Source: Burkholderiaceae bacterium 26
GTDB taxonomy: Bacteria > Pseudomonadota > Gammaproteobacteria > Burkholderiales > Burkholderiaceae
Assembly: GCA_000955795.1 (NCBI GenBank)
Contig: JYOB01000003.1
Coordinates: 286,428 to 350,427, forward strand
DNA: 64,000 nucleotides
Reading direction: 5' to 3'
Shown here piece after piece: positions 57,133-64,000 of this stretch; position 1 is the first letter of the stretch, and every line of letters starts with the position of its first letter. The position numbers and the translations under genes are program-made. Under the pieces are notes generated by a model. That model worked only from the letters and a program-made list of their open reading frames with translations, was not told the origin of the DNA and did not search any database.

Positions 57133-57321
57133 TCAGTCCAGCGAGTAGACGTACGGCTTTTGCGGCACGCGTGCAGACTTGGCGCGGGCGCGCTCTTCCA
57201 GGTCGATCGGGTCCTTATCCCACAGCAGGGACCGGCCTTGGCGCTGCTGCGCTTCCAGGTCGGGCTTCTGGGTCTTGAGTTCTTCCAGGAACTGGGTGAT
57301 CTCGGACTTGTACAGGGCCAT
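57133..57321 (-). CDS. DUF3460 small protein
   Basis: A 62-residue charged protein: MALYKSEITQFLEELK, then a Lys/Arg-rich middle with SLLWDKDPIDLEERARA and end KPYVYSLD. This matches the small DUF3460 family, which is restricted to betaproteobacteria and sits beside scpA/panC. It has no membrane segment or known active site. The ATG at 57321 is the only plausible start. Function unknown; expression with scpA-panC is likely. Confidence 0.85.
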   Translation of the reverse strand: MALYKSEITQFLEELKTQKPDLEAQQRQGRSLLWDKDPIDLEERARAKSARVPQKPYVYSLD

Positions 57322-57434
57322 GGCGGTATGTGATGTTGGGTGATCTTGCCCGCGCGGGAAGGTCTCGGGCGGAAAACCGGCGCATTTTACCGTATTGGCC
57401 GTCCTAACGGCCTTGGGCACGGCACGTGCGAAAC

Positions 57435-57455
57435 CCTTCCGGCCGATCCGGAAGG
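57435..57455. repeat. Perfect 8-bp palindrome upstream of tamA
   Basis: CCTTCCGG-CCGAT-CCGGAAGG: exact 8-base arms around a 5-base centre in the 237-base gap between the divergent DUF3460 gene and tamA. No T-run follows. It may be a regulator site or an mRNA hairpin in the tamA leader. Confidence 0.45.
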
Positions 57456-57558
57456 CCGCATTCGTTGCATTTGCCTGGGCACCCGCCGGGCCCGGTATGG
57501 TCAAATACGCCTTTCCTTCGATTCAGCCGGCCCGTGGGGCGGCGCCACGCTTGCCACG

Positions 57559-59346
57559 ATGACCGGCTCCAATCGACCATCGCGACCGTCACGACCACCA
57601 CGCTTTCGTTTCCTGGGTTTGCCCGCCGCCGCGCTGGCGGCCGGCTTTGTGCTGTCCCTCGCCTGCGCCCCGGCGCACGCTGAATACGACGTCAAGATCG
57701 ATGCGCCGAAGTCCATTCGCGACTTGCTGGAGCGCCATCTGGACCTGTCGCGCTACAAAGACCGCAAGGACATCACTGACGACCAGCTCCAGTACATGGT
57801 CGAGACCATTGGCGATCAGGTCACCAAGCTGACGGCCACCGAGGGCTATTTCGTGCCGAAGGCGACCGCGAAGCTGGACGGCCCGCCGGACCACCGCGTG
57901 GTCAACGTGAAGGTCGAGCCCGGCCCGCGTACCACCATCGACACCGTGGCGCTCGACTTTACCGGGGCCATCACGCAAGACGCCAAGCGCATCGACGAAT
58001 TGAAAAAGTCGTGGAGCCTGCAGCACGGCATGGCTTTCCGCCAGTCGGGCTGGGACAAGGCCAAGGACGACAGTCTGGCCGCGCTGCAGAGCAAACGTTA
58101 TTACGCGGCCAAGCAGACGTCGTCGCAGGCGCGTGTCGATCCGGACGAAAACAAGGCAGACCTGTCGGTGGGCTATGACAGCGGTCCGGCTTACACGCTG
58201 GGGCCGCTGGAGGTGCAGGGCTTGTCGCGTTATCCGCTCAGCATCATCAACCACGTCAACTCGCTGCGCGTGGGTGAGGATTACTCTGCTGATCGACTGC
58301 AATCGTTGCAGGCCGCCATCCAAGGGCAGCCGTATTTTTCCAATGCCATCGTTGACTTGGGCGATGACCCGAAGAACCCGGTCAACGCGCCGGTGCGCGT
58401 GCGCGTGCGGGAGTACCCGCCCAACCGCATCACCAGCGGTGTGGGTTACGGCACGGACACGGGCGCGTCGGTGGAAGGGCGCTATCAATATCTGAACCTG
58501 TTCAGCAAGGCATGGGTGCTCGATACGCAGGCCCGCATCGAACAGCGCCGTCAGTACCTGTTTGCCGGCGTGACCGTGCCGCCCGACGACAAGCAATACG
58601 TCAATAGCTTCTACACCAGCATGGACCGCACCGATACCTCGGGCACCGACACGCGCAGCTATCGTTCCGGCTTCAAGCAGACGCGTGTGCGCGGCATCTA
58701 TGAGACGTCGTTCACCGTTGATTTCTACTACGACGACCTGCGGCCCGATGGCGCCGAGCGGCAGTTGAGCAAGGCGCTCGTCCCGGGTTTCGCGTGGACG
58801 CGCCGCGACGTGGACGACCCGCTGTTCCCGCGCCGCGGCAACATCATCACCACGCAGATCGGCGCGGCAGTCAAGGGCGTGCTGACGGACCAATCGTTCG
58901 TGCGGTCATACAGCCGCATTCGCCAATTCGTGCCGGTGGGGCAGCGCGATATCTTCGTCGCGCGCGGTGAGTTGGGTGCGGTCATCACCTCCGGTTCCGG
59001 CGACGGCGTGCCAGCCACGCTGCGCTTCCGCACGGGCGGCACGCAGTCGGTGCGCGGTTACGATTTCCAGAGCATCGGTAACGACGTCAACGGCAGCACG
59101 CTGCCGGCCAAGTTCCTCGTCACCGGCGGGCTGGAGTATCAACGCTGGTTCCTGCCGCAATGGGGCGCCGCCGTGTTCTGGGATACAGGCACCGCCACCG
59201 ACAACTGGTCGGAGCGTCGCTGGTTCAACGGTGTGGGTGTCGGCGTGCGCTGGAAGAGCCCCGTGGGGCCGATCCAGCTCGACATGGCCTACGGCATCCA
59301 GCAGAAGCAGTTCCGGCCGAGCGTGTCGCTGGGCATCGCCTTCTGA
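57559..59346 (+). CDS. tamA: Translocation and assembly module protein TamA (Omp85 family)
   Basis: A 595-residue outer-membrane barrel protein. The signal peptide ends at about Ala41 (APAHA|EY). N-terminal POTRA domains are followed by an Omp85 barrel with the lid-lock motif GGTQSVRGYDF (RGY near residue 499) and a C-terminal Phe (SLGIAF). With TamB it helps insert outer-membrane proteins or moves lipids. The start is MTGSNRPS at 57559; the in-frame extension to 57340 is unsupported. tamB starts two bases after the stop. Confidence 0.92.
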   Translation: MTGSNRPSRPSRPPRFRFLGLPAAALAAGFVLSLACAPAHAEYDVKIDAPKSIRDLLERHLDLSRYKDRKDITDDQLQYMVETIGDQVTKLTATEGYFVPKATAKLDGPPDHRVVNVKVEPGPRTTIDTVALDFTGAITQDAKRIDELKKSWSLQHGMAFRQSGWDKAKDDSLAALQSKRYYAAKQTSSQARVDPDENKADLSVGYDSGPAYTLGPLEVQGLSRYPLSIINHVNSLRVGEDYSADRLQSLQAAIQGQPYFSNAIVDLGDDPKNPVNAPVRVRVREYPPNRITSGVGYGTDTGASVEGRYQYLNLFSKAWVLDTQARIEQRRQYLFAGVTVPPDDKQYVNSFYTSMDRTDTSGTDTRSYRSGFKQTRVRGIYETSFTVDFYYDDLRPDGAERQLSKALVPGFAWTRRDVDDPLFPRRGNIITTQIGAAVKGVLTDQSFVRSYSRIRQFVPVGQRDIFVARGELGAVITSGSGDGVPATLRFRTGGTQSVRGYDFQSIGNDVNGSTLPAKFLVTGGLEYQRWFLPQWGAAVFWDTGTATDNWSERRWFNGVGVGVRWKSPVGPIQLDMAYGIQQKQFRPSVSLGIAF

Positions 59347-59348
59347 AT

Positions 59349-62300
59349 ATGACGATGACCGATCCGCAAACACCTGAACCGAAGCAGCCCGAAGCATCAC
59401 GCCCCGAGCGTCCAAAGCGCGGCTGGGGCCGCATGCTGCGCTGGCTCGGCGCCTTCATCGCCCTTCTGCTGGTGATCGTGCTGGCGCTCGCCGGCTGGTT
59501 GGTTTGGGCCATCCATTCGCAATCGGGCACGGCGCAGTTGTGGTCGCTCGCTACGCGCTTTGGCAGCGCGTATGTGTCGGGCAAGCTGGAGGGCGGCACG
59601 GTGCGCGAGGGCGTGTCACTGCGCGATCTGCACGTGCGCGCGGGCAGCACGGAAGTGCGCATCGACCATGTGGAGGGCCGCTGGGCCATCACACGTGGCC
59701 CGTGGCATGCGCACTTCGCGTATCTGCGTGCCGGCAATGTCGAGGTGATCCTGCACCCGACACCGCCCACACCGCCGAGTGGTCCGCCCAATTCGCTGGT
59801 GCTGCCGCTGGCGCTGGATGTGGACCGCCTCGCAGTCGATCGCCTTGCCATCCGGCAGGGCACGTCGACCACCGAACTGAAATCGATTGCCGGCAGCCTG
59901 CATACCGACGGGACGCATCACAACGTGCTGCTCGACGGCATGGAAACGCCCGCCGGTAAGCTCGCGGCCACGCTGCGCATGACCGGTACGCGGCCGTATC
60001 CGCTCACCGGGGCCGCGACGCTGGCCACTCAATTCGAGGTCAACGGGCAGAAGCAGGATGCGTCAGTGTCGGCGCAACTGTCGGGTTCGCTGGAAGCGTT
60101 GCATATCGAGGCGACCGGCACCGGCGCCAAGCTGACCGCGCAGGCGCTGATTGACGCCACGCCGTTCGGCGCGTTGCCTCTGTCGCGCGCAGTTGTGTCG
60201 GCGGAGCATGTGAACCCGCGTGCGTTTGCGCCGGGCGCGCCGGAAGCATCGCTGTCGATCCACGCGGATCTGCGCCCAGATGAGAAGGCGAAGACGCTGA
60301 CGGTGGCCGGCCCCATCCAGATTGACAACGCGCAGCCCGGCACGCTCGACAAACAGAAGCTGCCGCTGCAATCGCTGCGCGCGCAGGTGCGGCTGAACGA
60401 AAACGATCAGCAACTCACCGGGCTGGATGTGCGCCTGCTGGGCGGCGCGGTGCTGACGGGGGGCGCCGATGTGCGGAAGGGGCATGGCGCCTTGCGCGTG
60501 GATGTGCGCCAGCTCGATCTGCAGGCGCTGCACGCATCGCTGGAGAAGACGAAGCTTGCTGGCCCCATCACCGTGGATTTTGCGGGCGGCACGCAGCGTG
60601 TGGCGCTGGATCTGGCGGGTGGCGACATGCGTGCGCAGGCGAAAGCCGTGCTCGACGCGGCGCAGGTTGCGGTGGAGAGCGCCCAGGTGTCGCTGGGGCG
60701 CTCGCGGCTGACGCTGGCGGGCACGCTCAAGCACGACGATGCGCAGTCTTTTGCCTTCAAGGGCAATCTGGCGGAGTTCGATCCGTCGCGGCTGGCCAAG
60801 GTGGCCAAGGGCCGCATCAATGCCGAGTTCGACGCACGCGGCACGCTCGGTGAGCCAATTGACGCCGCCGTCAAATTTGCCGTGCGCGATAGCGATTACG
60901 CCGGCTTGCCGATGACCGGCGACGGCAACGTCCACGTGCGCGGTGAACGCCTGCTGCCCAGCGACGCCAAGCTCGACGTGGCCGGCAACAAAGCCAGCCT
61001 GCGGGGCAGCTTTGGCGGGGCGGGCGACCGCATGCATGTCGAAGTCGATGCGCCGCAGCTCGCACGCCTGCAGCTTGGGGTGAGTGGCGCGCTGACCTTA
61101 TCCGGCGATGTCTCCGGCACGATCAAGCGCCCGCAGGTGGATGCCACGTTCCGCGCCAATCAGCTTGTCTATCAAGGGAACAAGATCGACACCGCCAACG
61201 GCCGTGCGCAGATCCGCGACGGGATCGACGGGCCATTGCTGTTCGAGCTGACCGCGCAGCGCGTGACGGGTCCGAGCCTGTCGTTGCGAGAAGTGCATGC
61301 CACGCTGGACGGTACGCGCCGCGCCCACCGCTTCCGCGCTGACGCCGACGGCAACGTACGCAACCAGCCGTTCAAGTTCGCGCTGGCAGGCGCCGGTGCG
61401 CTCACCCCCGGCAAGGACGGTGATGGTTGGGACGGCACGATCTCCACGCTGTCGGCACAGGGCGCGCCCAACCTGCAGCTTACGGCTCCTGTGAAGCTAT
61501 CGGTGGCACCAGGCCGCCTGATGATGGGTCGTGCAGACCTGACACTGGACCAGACGCCCATCCACATCGAGCGAGTCGAATCGACCCAGGGCCACGTGCG
61601 CAGCGCCGGCCGCTTCGATGGCTTGCAGATTGCGCGGGTGCTGGAGCTTGTGCGCACCTGGACGGGCCAGGCTCCGCCGGTACGCACGGATCTTGTCGTC
61701 GATGGCCAATGGGATCTGGACCTCGGCAGCACGGCCACTGGCACGGCGCGTATCGCCCGGCGCAGCGGCGATCTGTCGATCAACGCCGGCCGTGGTTTCA
61801 CGCCGCTGGGCCTGACCGAAGCGACCGTGGAAGCGCGCGGCGAAGGCATGCGCCTCGGGCTGCGCGGGAATGTGCAATCAACGCGGGTCGGCAACCTTTA
61901 CCTCGATGCGGGTGTCGGGCTTGTGCGTGATCCCGGACCGGGCACCTTGGCGCTCATGGCGCCTTCGTCGCCGCTCTCCGGCGGTCTGACGATCAGCCTG
62001 CCGCATCTCAAGAGCATTGGAGATCTGCTTGGGCCCGACGTCGCAACGGACGGGCAGCTTGCAGCCAGCCTGACATTTGCCGGTACGGTGGGTGCGCCCA
62101 AGGTGAGCGGCTTCCTGACGGGCCAGGACGTTGACGTGGCGCTGTACGACCAGGGCATCCGCCTGACCAAGGGCGTGGTGCGCGTGGCGCTCGACCAGAA
62201 CGTGGTCGACCTGCAAGAGGTGGTGTTCCATGGCGGCGACGGCACCGTGCGGGCGCAGGGCCGCGTGCAGCTTGGCGAGGCGAATCCGAACCTGGCAGGC

Positions 62301-63260
62301 TCCATCGTTGCCGACAAGCTGCAACTCTTTGCCGATCCGGATCGCACGCTGGTGCTGTCGGGCCAGGCGCGTATCGCCAACGACAACGACCGAGTGGCTA
62401 TCACCGGCAAGTTCAAGGTCGACCGCGGCCTGTTCGATTTGCCAAAGGACGGCGCGCCGTCGCTTGGCGACGACGTGGTCATCGTCCGTCGTGCCGATGC
62501 CGCGCGCAACCAGGCCGAACGTGGCGTCAAGCGGGAAGAGAAGCCGGCTGGCCGCTTCAGCCCGGTGGTGGATGTCGATGTCGATTTTGGCGACAACTTC
62601 CGCTTCAAGGGTGCGGGTGCAGACCTGTCACTTGGCGGCCAGATGCACGTGCACAGCGAACCGCTTGTGCCCCTGCGCGGCACCGGCACGATCTACGTGC
62701 GCGAGGGCAGCACGTACGAAGCCTTCGGCCGCAAGCTGGCCATCGAACGGGGCGTGCTGAACTTCGTAGGACCGATCAACAACCCGTCGTTCAACATCAC
62801 CGCCATGCGGCGTAACCAGGAAGTTGAAGCCGGCGTGCAGGTGACGGGCACGGTTCGCCAGCCGCGCGTCAAGCTCGTCTCCGAGCCCAACGTGCCCGAT
62901 GAAGACAAGCTCTCCTGGCTGATGTTCGGCTACAGCGCATCAAACGCTGGCCTGGGCCAGCAGCAGGCGATGTCAGGCGCGGCACTCGGCCTGCTGGGCA
63001 ACGTGGCCGGCAAGAACGTGGCGCGGCGCTTCGGGCTCGACGAGTTCTCGATCGGGCCGTCCACCGCTGGTTTGACTGACCCGCAGGTGGTGAGCCTGGG
63101 CAAGGCAATCTCGGAGCGCATCACCGTTGGCTACGAGCAGAGCCTGTCGACGGCCGATTCCATCGTCAAACTGACATGGCAGTTTTCGCGGCGGTGGTCG
63201 GTGGTGGCACGCGGCGGCACGATCAACGGCGCGTCGGTCCTGTTCAACAAGCGTTGGTAA
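59349..63260 (+). CDS. tamB: Translocation and assembly module protein TamB
   Basis: A 1303-residue inner-membrane-anchored AsmA-like protein. A single transmembrane helix (about residues 30-55, WLGAFIALLLVIVLALAGWL) is followed by a long beta-rich periplasmic groove, and the C-terminal DUF490/TamB domain ends in VLFNKRW. Family marks near the end are GTIYVREGSTYEAFGR and WLMFGYSASNAGLG. It forms a periplasm-spanning path to TamA, or a phospholipid bridge. It is co-transcribed with tamA. Confidence 0.94.
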   Translation: MTMTDPQTPEPKQPEASRPERPKRGWGRMLRWLGAFIALLLVIVLALAGWLVWAIHSQSGTAQLWSLATRFGSAYVSGKLEGGTVREGVSLRDLHVRAGSTEVRIDHVEGRWAITRGPWHAHFAYLRAGNVEVILHPTPPTPPSGPPNSLVLPLALDVDRLAVDRLAIRQGTSTTELKSIAGSLHTDGTHHNVLLDGMETPAGKLAATLRMTGTRPYPLTGAATLATQFEVNGQKQDASVSAQLSGSLEALHIEATGTGAKLTAQALIDATPFGALPLSRAVVSAEHVNPRAFAPGAPEASLSIHADLRPDEKAKTLTVAGPIQIDNAQPGTLDKQKLPLQSLRAQVRLNENDQQLTGLDVRLLGGAVLTGGADVRKGHGALRVDVRQLDLQALHASLEKTKLAGPITVDFAGGTQRVALDLAGGDMRAQAKAVLDAAQVAVESAQVSLGRSRLTLAGTLKHDDAQSFAFKGNLAEFDPSRLAKVAKGRINAEFDARGTLGEPIDAAVKFAVRDSDYAGLPMTGDGNVHVRGERLLPSDAKLDVAGNKASLRGSFGGAGDRMHVEVDAPQLARLQLGVSGALTLSGDVSGTIKRPQVDATFRANQLVYQGNKIDTANGRAQIRDGIDGPLLFELTAQRVTGPSLSLREVHATLDGTRRAHRFRADADGNVRNQPFKFALAGAGALTPGKDGDGWDGTISTLSAQGAPNLQLTAPVKLSVAPGRLMMGRADLTLDQTPIHIERVESTQGHVRSAGRFDGLQIARVLELVRTWTGQAPPVRTDLVVDGQWDLDLGSTATGTARIARRSGDLSINAGRGFTPLGLTEATVEARGEGMRLGLRGNVQSTRVGNLYLDAGVGLVRDPGPGTLALMAPSSPLSGGLTISLPHLKSIGDLLGPDVATDGQLAASLTFAGTVGAPKVSGFLTGQDVDVALYDQGIRLTKGVVRVALDQNVVDLQEVVFHGGDGTVRAQGRVQLGEANPNLAGSIVADKLQLFADPDRTLVLSGQARIANDNDRVAITGKFKVDRGLFDLPKDGAPSLGDDVVIVRRADAARNQAERGVKREEKPAGRFSPVVDVDVDFGDNFRFKGAGADLSLGGQMHVHSEPLVPLRGTGTIYVREGSTYEAFGRKLAIERGVLNFVGPINNPSFNITAMRRNQEVEAGVQVTGTVRQPRVKLVSEPNVPDEDKLSWLMFGYSASNAGLGQQQAMSGAALGLLGNVAGKNVARRFGLDEFSIGPSTAGLTDPQVVSLGKAISERITVGYEQSLSTADSIVKLTWQFSRRWSVVARGGTINGASVLFNKRW

Positions 63261-63316
63261 TCGGTTGGCCCGGCTGCCAGAATGGCGGCGGGTACATGTT
63301 TCACACGAGGAGTTCC

Positions 63317-63898
63317 ATGCCGCATCTTCGTCAACTCGCACAAGTGGGAGTCACCATGGGCGTTCTGGCTTCATTGCTGGGGCTGTTCGGCTGTGATCAG
63401 CAGAAGGTCGACCAGGCTGTGGATCGCGTGGGCGATGCCGCCAAACGAGCATGGCAATCGGCTAAGCCCGACAACCTGCTGTTCAAGGGCATCGTGGCGG
63501 GGCAATCCACCGAAGACGATGTCAGGGCCACCGCCGGCCAGCCCGAGATGATCTGGGAGAACGAGGGCGGCACGCGGCAGCTTGAGTATCCGCGCGGGCC
63601 GGAAGGGACTTCAACGTGGATGGTGACGATTGGGCCCGACGGGCACGTGCAGAAGATCGAGCAAGTGTTGACTGCCGAGAATTTTGGGCGCGTGCGGGTG
63701 GGGCAGACCAAAGACGACATCCGCCGGATGCTCGGCAAGCCGGGGAAGGTTGAGGTGTTTAAGCTGAAGCAGGAAGAGGTTTGGGGGTATCGGTGGATGG
63801 AAAGTGCTACCGAACGGGCTTTCTTCAATGTGCACTTTGGGCCGGATGGGAAGGTGACGACGACTTCGCGGAGCGATGATCGGTTGAATGGGGGCTAG
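63317..63898 (+). CDS. Lipoprotein with two BamE-like (SmpA/OmlA) repeats
   Basis: A 193-residue lipoprotein candidate. GAGGAG lies four bases before ATG 63317, which decides the start over 63296 and 63356. A hydrophobic signal ends in a lipobox-like LFGC (Cys26; Phe at -2 is unusual). The mature part has two similar units: GQSTEDDVRATAGQP ... GPDGHV (about 62-111) and GQTKDDIRRMLGKP ... GPDGKV (about 129-180). Each resembles BamE, which normally has one. It follows tamB by 56 bases on the same strand, so a role alongside TamAB in outer-membrane assembly is plausible. Function untested. Confidence 0.8.
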   Translation: MPHLRQLAQVGVTMGVLASLLGLFGCDQQKVDQAVDRVGDAAKRAWQSAKPDNLLFKGIVAGQSTEDDVRATAGQPEMIWENEGGTRQLEYPRGPEGTSTWMVTIGPDGHVQKIEQVLTAENFGRVRVGQTKDDIRRMLGKPGKVEVFKLKQEEVWGYRWMESATERAFFNVHFGPDGKVTTTSRSDDRLNGG

Positions 63899-63961
63899 GG
63901 GTTTTCGTTGTTTGGGTTTTTGGCTGTGGTCTTTTTTTTTGTGGTGCATCCTTTGTTTCAT

Positions 63962-64000
63962 CCCCTGCCGGGGCTGACTTACTTTCTTTGTCTTGCCAAA
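63962..64000. repeat. Start of an intergenic palindromic element
   Basis: Short hairpin CCCC-TGCC-GGGG followed by GACTTACTTTCTTTG and then TTGCCAAA, the left arm of a longer inverted repeat (CTTTG ... CAAAG) cut by the window end. Similar TTACTTTCTTTG/CAAAGAAAGTAA elements are, from memory, scattered between genes in Ralstonia and relatives. The preceding 63899-63961 is T-rich and has no gene. Confidence 0.5.

Overview
The window is a high-GC stretch of a betaproteobacterial chromosome. Gene content and order (cysB-type regulator beside a cysI/DUF934/cysH/cysD/cysN/cobA run, zapB/zapA/6S RNA/EVE-domain gene, holC after pepA, panC/scpA/DUF3460/tamA/tamB) point to Burkholderiaceae, most likely Ralstonia or a close relative. 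This is inferred from gene order and protein character, not from a database search. Nearly all of the window is core chromosome: there is no insertion sequence, prophage, CRISPR array or plasmid-type replication origin.

Layout. 1-3044: end of a branched-chain amino acid ABC operon (livH'-livM-livG-livF). 3060-6125, minus strand: a GNAT acetyltransferase, an ArgD-type aminotransferase and a ferredoxin-domain reductase. 6140-8876: an SDR epimerase followed by a Cache-GGDEF diguanylate cyclase. 8886-14365: a minus-strand MarR regulator and CLC chloride channel, divergent from a plus-strand LLM oxidoreductase, MFS exporter and aldo/keto reductase, with a palindrome between the two units. 14450-17548: the long form of ilvD, tRNA-Leu(CAA) and a hydroxyacid dehydrogenase. 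17570-26996: an ABC binding protein and CysB-like regulator, then the assimilatory sulfate-reduction operon. 27027-30636: an MDR oxidoreductase/LysR pair, a muconate-type isomerase and an unassigned lipoprotein. 30686-33377: cbiX-lptG-lptF on the minus strand. 33492-35873: pepA-holC and a small companion gene. 35928-38668: the short form of ilvD divergent from a LysR gene, followed by lgt, a SIMPL-domain protein, an EVE-domain protein, 6S RNA, zapA and a zapB-like gene.

42335-54533 is a cobalamin uptake and late-synthesis locus. A cobalamin riboswitch precedes btuB-btuC-btuD-cobO-cobT-cobS-cobC on the plus strand. Converging on it from the minus strand is cobU-cbiB-cobD-btuF, and cobQ diverges from cobU. 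No corrin-ring-building genes are present apart from a SUMT (cobA) and a small chelatase (cbiX), which also serve siroheme. The cell can therefore import corrinoids and complete the lower ligand; ring synthesis, if it happens, is encoded elsewhere. An orphan ParA-like ATPase follows. The window closes with panC, scpA, a DUF3460 gene, the tamA-tamB outer-membrane assembly pair and a lipoprotein made of two BamE-like repeats.

No wholly new multi-gene system is evident. The best leads are the double-BamE lipoprotein next to tamAB, the sulfite reductase without a CysJ partner but with a DUF934 gene, the palindrome-linked MarR/ClC and LLM/MFS/AKR unit, and the absence of a visible riboswitch on the second cobalamin operon.
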